Assembly (NCBI GenBank): GCA_016882345.1
Contig: VGQR01000035.1
Coordinates: 1-11,860, forward strand
Direction: 5' to 3'
DNA from: Cyanobacteria bacterium K_DeepCast_35m_m2_023
Lineage (GTDB): Bacteria; Cyanobacteriota; Cyanobacteriia; PCC-6307; Cyanobiaceae
Length of the DNA stretch: 11,860 bases
A model generated the notes under the pieces. That model searched no databases. It was given only the letters and a program-made list of their open reading frames with translations, and had not been told where the DNA came from. Both the position numbers and the translations under genes were made by a program. This document shows, piece by piece, positions 7,680-11,860 of the stretch; the stretch's first letter is position 1, and each line of letters starts with the position of its first letter.

Positions 7680-8969
7680 TCACGGCGCCGGTTCGTCTGG
7701 GCGGGTTTCGCCCGCCTGGCGCAGCCATCGCTCGGCTGCAGCCAGCACCGCTGCACGGCTCGCTTGGGTTGGCAGACGCCCAAAGGCGCGCTCGCGGCTG
7801 AGGGCTTGCAGCAGTTGACCGAGTTGCGGTCCTGCCGCCACTCCCAACTCCTGCTGCAAGGCGGCACCGTCCAAGGGCGGGCGCGGATGGCAGAGCGGAT
7901 CGTCCGGGTCGCTCCAGCGCTGCAGCAGCGCTGGCAGGGCCGGCGTTGCTGGCAGCAGCAGTAGCAGGGCCGGCAGCTCGGCTTCGAGTTGCCGGTGCAG
8001 ACCAAAGCGCTCTGGTTCGGCCAGGTCGTCGAGGCGGCGATCGCCCACCAGCGCCAGTGCCTGGCGCAGTTGGCTCACCCGTTTCTGCAGGGAGCGGCTG
8101 CTGCGCAGGCGCTCCAGACCGGCGGCATCGCTCAGGCAGGTCATCCGCGCCAACGGCAGAGCCCAGGCGCATTCAGCGGGGTTGAGCCCGAGCCTCTCGG
8201 CCTGGGCTGGACCCAGCTGCTGCAGCCGCGCGCTCAGCGTGGTCTGCGGATCGAGCCAGGCCTGCAGCAGACCGAGCTCGAGCACGGCGAGCAGGCCCTG
8301 GTTGCCGTCAGGAGCGCAGGCCAGCTTCTCGAGTTCGGCCAGCACGCGCTCACTGGCAACGGTCGCCAGGCGGCCGCAGTGCCGGCCGATCCAGGCCCGC
8401 GTCTGGGGGGCCAGCGCAAACCGGAGTTGGCAGGCCAGTCGCAAGCCCCGCAGCAGTCGCAGCGGGTCGCTCAGCAGGTTCGACTCGCTGATCGCCTGCA
8501 GTTGTTGTTGAGCGAGGTCGCGCAATCCGCCGGTGGGGTCGAGCAGCGCGGCTCCCGGCTCCAGTGGCAGGGCGATGGCGTTGATGGAGTAGTCGCGTCG
8601 GCCCAGATCGGTGACCAGGTCGCCGCCCTCGCAGGCGGCCAGGTCAATGCTCCAGCCGCCCAGCACCAGTCGGGCGATGTCGCGATCGCGGTCGAGCACC
8701 ACGGCGCTGCCGCCCCGTTCGCGGGCCAGCTGTCGACACAGCGCGATGGCGCCAGACGGCACCACCAGATCCAGGTCGGGGCAGGGGGCCAGCCGGCCCA
8801 ACAAGGCGTCGCGCACGGCGCCACCCACCAACGCCGTGCCCGCCGGCAGGGCATCGGGCGGCAGGGGCCAGCCAGCCGGATTCAGCCGCTGCCACAGCTG
8901 GGCCACCACGGTGGCGGTTCCCCTGGCATCGGCCGGCACAATGGGGATCTGGCTTGGCTGCGGCCTCAT
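7680..8969 (-). CDS. cca: CCA tRNA nucleotidyltransferase / poly(A) polymerase family
   Basis: This class II nucleotidyltransferase adds or repairs the 3' CCA end of tRNAs in the cytoplasm. The 429-residue protein shows the head-domain signature LVGGAVRDALLG (48-58), followed by the catalytic DLD (65-67). A likely third carboxylate is Asp109 in WSIDLA, then RRDYSINAIA (124-133) and LLRGLRLACQLRF (172-184). The C-terminal half is Leu/Ala/Arg-rich and helical, as expected for the tRNA-binding body. I cannot tell a full CCA enzyme from a CC-adding, A-adding or poly(A) enzyme. ATG at 8969-8967 shares a CATG with the divergent ycf34 start. ATG 8975 (two codons longer) and GTG 8939 are alternatives, and the first 25 residues are poorly conserved, so the start is uncertain. 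Its product and TsaB both act on tRNA, but they are encoded on opposite strands. Confidence 0.92.
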   Translation of the reverse strand: MRPQPSQIPIVPADARGTATVVAQLWQRLNPAGWPLPPDALPAGTALVGGAVRDALLGRLAPCPDLDLVVPSGAIALCRQLARERGGSAVVLDRDRDIARLVLGGWSIDLAACEGGDLVTDLGRRDYSINAIALPLEPGAALLDPTGGLRDLAQQQLQAISESNLLSDPLRLLRGLRLACQLRFALAPQTRAWIGRHCGRLATVASERVLAELEKLACAPDGNQGLLAVLELGLLQAWLDPQTTLSARLQQLGPAQAERLGLNPAECAWALPLARMTCLSDAAGLERLRSSRSLQKRVSQLRQALALVGDRRLDDLAEPERFGLHRQLEAELPALLLLLPATPALPALLQRWSDPDDPLCHPRPPLDGAALQQELGVAAGPQLGQLLQALSRERAFGRLPTQASRAAVLAAAERWLRQAGETRPDEPAP

Positions 8970-9231
8970 GTGCATCTGTGTGGATTGCCACTGGATCGAC
9001 CGTTGCCAGGCCTACCACGCGGTCGAGCGCCAACATGGCGTGTCCCATCTCAACCCCTCCCCTGATTTCGAGCCCCATGCACCCCGGATTCACGTGCAGG
9101 TTCGCGAGCTGACCGACGCGGCTGCGCCCATCAGCGTGGGGGTCGAGTGGGATGTGCAGGCTTGCGGCAGCTTTCAAGCCGATCGGGGCCGCTGGAGCCG
9201 GCTGCGCCCGGGTGACGCGGTGCCCACATGA
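8968..9231 (+). CDS. ycf34: Ycf34 family Fe-S protein
   Basis: This is a small (87-residue) protein of the Ycf34 family, found in cyanobacteria and red-lineage plastids. In Synechocystis a member binds an Fe-S cluster and influences photosynthetic electron transport. The N-terminus has the family Cys pattern: Cys2, Cys4, Cys7 and Cys13 in MCICVDCHWIDRCQAYH, followed by VERQHG and HLNPSPDFEP. The C-terminal half keeps VEWDVQACGSF with a fifth Cys. The frame is open far upstream as an antisense shadow of cca, but family similarity starts exactly at ATG 8968. It begins on the same CATG as the divergent cca gene and overlaps tsaB by ATGA, so it heads a three-gene unit. Its promoter must lie inside the 5' part of cca. 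Confidence 0.92.
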   Translation: MCICVDCHWIDRCQAYHAVERQHGVSHLNPSPDFEPHAPRIHVQVRELTDAAAPISVGVEWDVQACGSFQADRGRWSRLRPGDAVPT

Positions 9232-9848
9232 GTTGGCTGTTGGCCTTGCATAGTTCCAGCCCCGTTCTGGGAGTCGGGCTGCTCGATCTGAACCGGCCGC
9301 AGCAGCCGCCCCAGGCGGTGGCTTTTGATCTGGGCCGTGGCCTCTCCAATCGCCTGCTCAGTTGCCTTGAGGAGGTGCTGCCAGCCTCCCAGTGGCCGGC
9401 GTTGGCTCGGCTGGCGGTGGCCACCGGGCCCGGTGGATTCACGGGCACCCGGCTCACGGTGGTGCTGGCTCGCACCCTGGCTCAGCAGTTGCGACTGCCG
9501 CTCGATGGCATCAGCAGCTTCCAGCTGATCGCGACACGCCTGCAGCTGAGCCAACCCACCTGGCTGCAGCAGACCCTGCCCCGCCGCGGCGTGGTGGCAG
9601 GGCTGTACGGTCCCGACCCATCGGCTGCCGGCGCGCTGGCCGAACTCCAGCCACCACGGCTGTTCCGCTCCGAGATCGAGCTGCAGCAGGCGGTGGGCAC
9701 CGTGGCCATTGCCGAGGCCGCGGTGCAACTCCCCGGCGATGTCGAGGCGTTGCTGCGCATCAGCGCCCGGCGTGCTGGCGACGGCCGCAGCGCGGCCCCT
9801 TGGCAGACCGTGCTGCCGATCTATCCGACCAGTCCGGTCGAGTCGTGA
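9228..9848 (+). CDS. tsaB: tRNA threonylcarbamoyladenosine biosynthesis protein TsaB
   Basis: TsaB is the pseudo-ATPase partner of TsaD in making t6A37 on ANN-reading tRNAs, acting in the cytoplasm with TsaC/TsaE. The 206-residue protein begins with the degenerate sugar-kinase-like first strand LLALHSSSPVLGVGLLD (4-20; most homologues have a DTS motif there). It contains the diagnostic block VATGPGGFTGTRLTVVLART (64-83), followed by LPLDGISSFQLIA. The C-terminal half is divergent, as is usual for TsaB, and ends PWQTVLPIYPTSP. The start ATG overlaps the ycf34 stop (ATGA), and the stop TGA shares its A with the next gene's ATG, so all three genes are probably translationally coupled. Confidence 0.92.
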   Translation: MSWLLALHSSSPVLGVGLLDLNRPQQPPQAVAFDLGRGLSNRLLSCLEEVLPASQWPALARLAVATGPGGFTGTRLTVVLARTLAQQLRLPLDGISSFQLIATRLQLSQPTWLQQTLPRRGVVAGLYGPDPSAAGALAELQPPRLFRSEIELQQAVGTVAIAEAAVQLPGDVEALLRISARRAGDGRSAAPWQTVLPIYPTSPVES

Positions 9849-10486
9849 TGCGGAGCCCCGCACCCCGACCACGGCGGCCCCGCAAGCGGTCTGCGCGGTT
9901 GCCCTGGCGCCTTGGGCTGTTGCTGGCCCTTGGGCTTGGCCTGCTGTGGCTGTCGCGCGGTTGGTGGTGGCCGGCGCCGCCCCAGCCCCAGATGATTTTG
10001 GTGTTGGGGGGTGATGTTGCCCGTGAGCGGGCGGCGGCCGTCTTGGCGCGTCAGCGGGGGTTGCCGGTCGTGGTCAGCGGCGGCAGCAATCCTGAATACG
10101 CCCAGTGGCTGTTCGCCCAGCGGGAGGGGTTGCCCCGCGGCCAGGTGCTGCTCGACTACCGCGCCCAGGACACGGTCTCCAACTTCACGTCACTGGTCGA
10201 TGACCTCAGGCGGGCCCGCATCCGCCATGCCCTGTTGGTCACCAGCAGCGATCACATGGAGCGGGCGCTGTTGGTGGGCCGTCTCGTGGCTGGAAGCCGT
10301 GGGATCCAGCTCAGCCCGGTGGCGGTGAGTTGCGGTGACCGCTGCCAGCGCGAGCCCCGTCGCAAGGTCTGGTTTGACGGACTGCGCTCACTGTTGTGGG
10401 TGATCACCGGTCACGATCTGCGGGGCTGGGCGGCAGAGCATCTGCCCCCTTGGCTGGGGGGAGTCGCTGGGGCTCGGGCCCGCTGA
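9848..10486 (+). CDS. YdcF/DUF218 family membrane-anchored protein
   Basis: This is a member of the YdcF-like (DUF218, SanA/ElyC) family, proteins thought to work at the cell envelope; the substrate is unknown. The 212-residue protein has a short Arg/Pro-rich start, one membrane anchor at about 19-37 (PWRLGLLLALGLGLLWLSRG), then the DUF218 domain. That domain shows MILVLGGDVARERAAAVLA (49-67), LPVVVSGGS (72-80), DTVSNFTSLVDDL (108-120) and ALLVTSSDHMERAL (128-141). The order Arg-rich start, helix, domain suggests the domain lies outside the cytoplasmic membrane. I chose ATG 9848, whose A is the last base of the tsaB stop; the frame is open further upstream only as a tsaB shadow. The C-terminal 27 codons overlap the converging acyltransferase gene by 83 nt. 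Confidence 0.87.
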   Translation: MRSPAPRPRRPRKRSARLPWRLGLLLALGLGLLWLSRGWWWPAPPQPQMILVLGGDVARERAAAVLARQRGLPVVVSGGSNPEYAQWLFAQREGLPRGQVLLDYRAQDTVSNFTSLVDDLRRARIRHALLVTSSDHMERALLVGRLVAGSRGIQLSPVAVSCGDRCQREPRRKVWFDGLRSLLWVITGHDLRGWAAEHLPPWLGGVAGARAR

Positions 10487-11180
10487 GCAGGCCCTGCTCC
10501 AGCAGGGCATTGATCTGCTGTTGGCAGGCCGCCGTCGTGGCGTCGAGGTCGGGGCGACGCTTGCTGGCCGGAGGGGGGATCAGGGTGCCGATGCGGATGT
10601 GGATGGGCACCAGTCGCGGCCGTTTGGATCCGCTGCCCAGGGCCCGGTGGCTGTTGATGATCGCCACTGGCAGCAGCGGCACGCCGGCACGGGCGGCCAG
10701 CAGGGCCGCACCGGGTTGGGGTGTGTTGACACGGCCGTCGCTTTGGCGGGTGCCATCGATGAACACCCCGATCGCCCAGCCCTCCTCGATCCGGTCGGTG
10801 GCGGTGCGGATCGCCTCGCGGTCGCTGGCGCCGCGGGCCACCGGGTAGGCGCCGCAGGCCCGGATGATCGGTCCCAGCAGCGGCACCCTGAACAGCTCAG
10901 CCTTGGCCATGAAGGCCACCGGTCGGCCCAGGGCATGGCCCAGCAGGGGCGGGTCGAGGTGCGAGCCGTGGTTGGCGACCACCACCATCGCGCCCTCCAT
11001 CGGCACGTGGGCGTTGCAGGCGGTGCGGCCGCGAAACAGCAGCCTGTAGATCGGGAACACCAGCAGGTAGCTGATCAGCCGGTAGGTCAGGCTGGGTTTG
11101 GGCGTGCTCAGCAGGGCCGGGGGCTCGGCGCGTTTGCGCCGCCGCAGCACCCGTTTGACAGCATTGACCGGTCGGTTCAT
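10404..11180 (-). CDS. plsC: 1-acyl-sn-glycerol-3-phosphate acyltransferase (PlsC family)
   Basis: This membrane acyltransferase would move an acyl group onto lysophosphatidate to make phosphatidate for thylakoid and plasma-membrane lipids. The 258-residue protein has a basic N-terminus, a hydrophobic segment at about 32-49 (TYRLISYLLVFPIYRLLF), and the family motifs. These are the HX4D catalytic pair His71/Asp76 in NHGSHLDP, then FMAKAELFRVPLLG (90-103), GAYPVARG (110-117), DGTR (142-145) where most relatives have EGTR, and VPLLPVAIINSHRALG. It follows fabD, so two fatty-acid/lipid genes are in one unit. ATG 11180-11178 is my start. GTG 11192-11190, which shares GTGA with the fabD stop and adds four residues, is a good alternative. 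The C-terminal 30 residues are a Pro/Arg-rich tail encoded antisense to the ydcF-like gene. Confidence 0.92.
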   Translation of the reverse strand: MNRPVNAVKRVLRRRKRAEPPALLSTPKPSLTYRLISYLLVFPIYRLLFRGRTACNAHVPMEGAMVVVANHGSHLDPPLLGHALGRPVAFMAKAELFRVPLLGPIIRACGAYPVARGASDREAIRTATDRIEEGWAIGVFIDGTRQSDGRVNTPQPGAALLAARAGVPLLPVAIINSHRALGSGSKRPRLVPIHIRIGTLIPPPASKRRPDLDATTAACQQQINALLEQGLLSGPEPQRLPPAKGADALPPSPADRDR

Positions 11181-11188
11181 CGCTCGCG

Positions 11189-11860
11189 TCACAAGCCCAG
11201 GTCGGCGCTGCTGGCGATCTGGGCGCCGGCGATGCCTGGGCAGCTGCGCTTGATCAGGCCACTGAGCACGTTGCCGGGGCCGATTTCCACCGCGGTCGTG
11301 ATCCCTTCGGCTGCGAGCCGTTGCATGGTTTCGCGCCAACGCACGCCGCTGGTCATCTGGTTGCTGAGGCGCTGTTTGAGCACCGTGGCGCTGGTTGCCG
11401 GGCTGGGGTCGGTGTTGCTGAGCACCGGGATCGTGGCGTCGGCGAAGGCCACGCTCTCCAGCACCGCGGCAAAACGCGTGGCGGCTTCAGCCATGAATGG
11501 GGAGTGAAAGGCCCCGCTCACCGCCAGGGGGATCGCCCGCTTGCAGCGCAGCTGGCTGCTCACCTGGGCGACCGCCTCAGGGCTGCCCGAGATCACCACC
11601 TGGGCCTCGCTGTTGTCGTTGGCAACCACGACGCCGTCGGTTGCGGCCACCAGCGCGTCCAGCTCGCTGCGCTCGAAACCCATGACAGCGGTCATAGCGC
11701 CACCGCCAGCCGCCGCCATCAGTTCGCTGCGGGTTTTGATCAGTTGCAGCCCCGTCGTCGCATCAAAGGCGCCCGCTGCATACAGGGCGACCAGTTCCCC
11801 GGCGCTGTGGCCGGCCACCAGTTGGGCGCTGCGTCCTTGCGCCTTGAGCTCGTCGACCAG
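11189..11860 (-). CDS. fabD: Malonyl CoA-acyl carrier protein transacylase (FabD), 5' end outside window
   Basis: FabD moves malonyl from CoA to acyl carrier protein, feeding cytoplasmic type II fatty-acid synthesis. The window has the last 223 residues; the first 80 or so are off the right edge. The nucleophile elbow QLVAGHSAGELVAL holds the catalytic Ser, where most homologues read GHSLGE. Next come the conserved Arg in IKTRSELM, the block VVANDNSEAQVVISGS, the catalytic His in SGAFHSPFM, and the C-terminal VEIGPGNVLSGLIKR. An in-frame GTG at 11818 inside the Ser motif is internal, not a start. The stop is 8 nt from the chosen plsC ATG, or overlaps a possible GTG start, so the two genes are very likely co-transcribed. 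Confidence 0.95.
   Translation of the reverse strand: MVDELKAQGRSAQLVAGHSAGELVALYAAGAFDATTGLQLIKTRSELMAAAGGGAMTAVMGFERSELDALVAATDGVVVANDNSEAQVVISGSPEAVAQVSSQLRCKRAIPLAVSGAFHSPFMAEAATRFAAVLESVAFADATIPVLSNTDPSPATSATVLKQRLSNQMTSGVRWRETMQRLAAEGITTAVEIGPGNVLSGLIKRSCPGIAGAQIASSADLGL

Noticed and set aside
7989..9065. 358-codon plus-strand frame
   Set aside because: It is antisense to cca, Gln/Gly/Ala-rich and without domains; cca is strongly supported on the other strand.
10521..11507. 328-codon plus-strand frame
   Set aside because: It is antisense to plsC and fabD, both of which carry catalytic motifs.

Overview
The window looks like a piece of a GC-rich picocyanobacterial chromosome, from the Synechococcus/Cyanobium group. 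It carries cyanobacterial-type NDH-1 genes (ndhF, ndhM), the LysR regulator RbcR, the CrtP-type plant/cyanobacterial phytoene desaturase next to phytoene synthase, a Z-ISO-like protein, a DUF3172 protein and Ycf34. Genes are tightly packed, often with 1-4 nt overlaps, and high third-position GC produces long antisense shadow frames. I see no mobile element, CRISPR array, rRNA or tRNA gene. The content is core housekeeping rather than an accessory island.

Layout. (1) 1-2397, minus strand: the 5' part of ndhF (its C-terminus runs off the left edge) lies downstream of a Z-ISO/NnrU-family membrane protein. (2) 2398-2552: a divergent control region with a perfect 10-bp inverted repeat, followed by rbcR on the plus strand. 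(3) 3534-4570, minus strand: ndhM and a translationally coupled DUF3172 membrane protein. (4) 4571-4727: a second divergent control region, then crtP and crtB on the plus strand. crtB contains an apparent 1-nt deletion near 6233-6236 that splits the reading frame. (5) 7066-7181: strong hairpins between the converging crtB and an RRM RNA-binding protein gene. (6) 7182-8969, minus strand: the RRM protein gene, preceded by the CCA tRNA nucleotidyltransferase gene. (7) 8968-10486, plus strand: an overlapping ycf34-tsaB-ydcF-like operon, whose first ATG shares a CATG with the cca start. (8) 10404-11860, minus strand: fabD (5' end off the right edge) followed by a plsC-type acyltransferase, whose 3' end overlaps the ydcF-like gene by 83 nt.

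How they fit together. Three early carotenoid steps sit within 5.5 kb: CrtB makes phytoene, CrtP makes zeta-carotene, and the Z-ISO-like protein would isomerise the 15-cis bond. They are interleaved with two subunits of the plastoquinone-reducing NDH-1 complex and the CO2-fixation regulator RbcR. CrtP-type desaturases are known to pass electrons to plastoquinone, so the region mixes pigment synthesis with the quinone pool. The right half is tRNA modification and maturation (TsaB, CCA enzyme) and lipid synthesis (FabD, PlsC).

Nothing here is clearly a new system. The most useful points are the crtB frame break, the Z-ISO assignment, the rbcR/Z-ISO dyad, the DUF3172-ndhM coupling, and the overlaps at 8967-8970 and 10404-10486.
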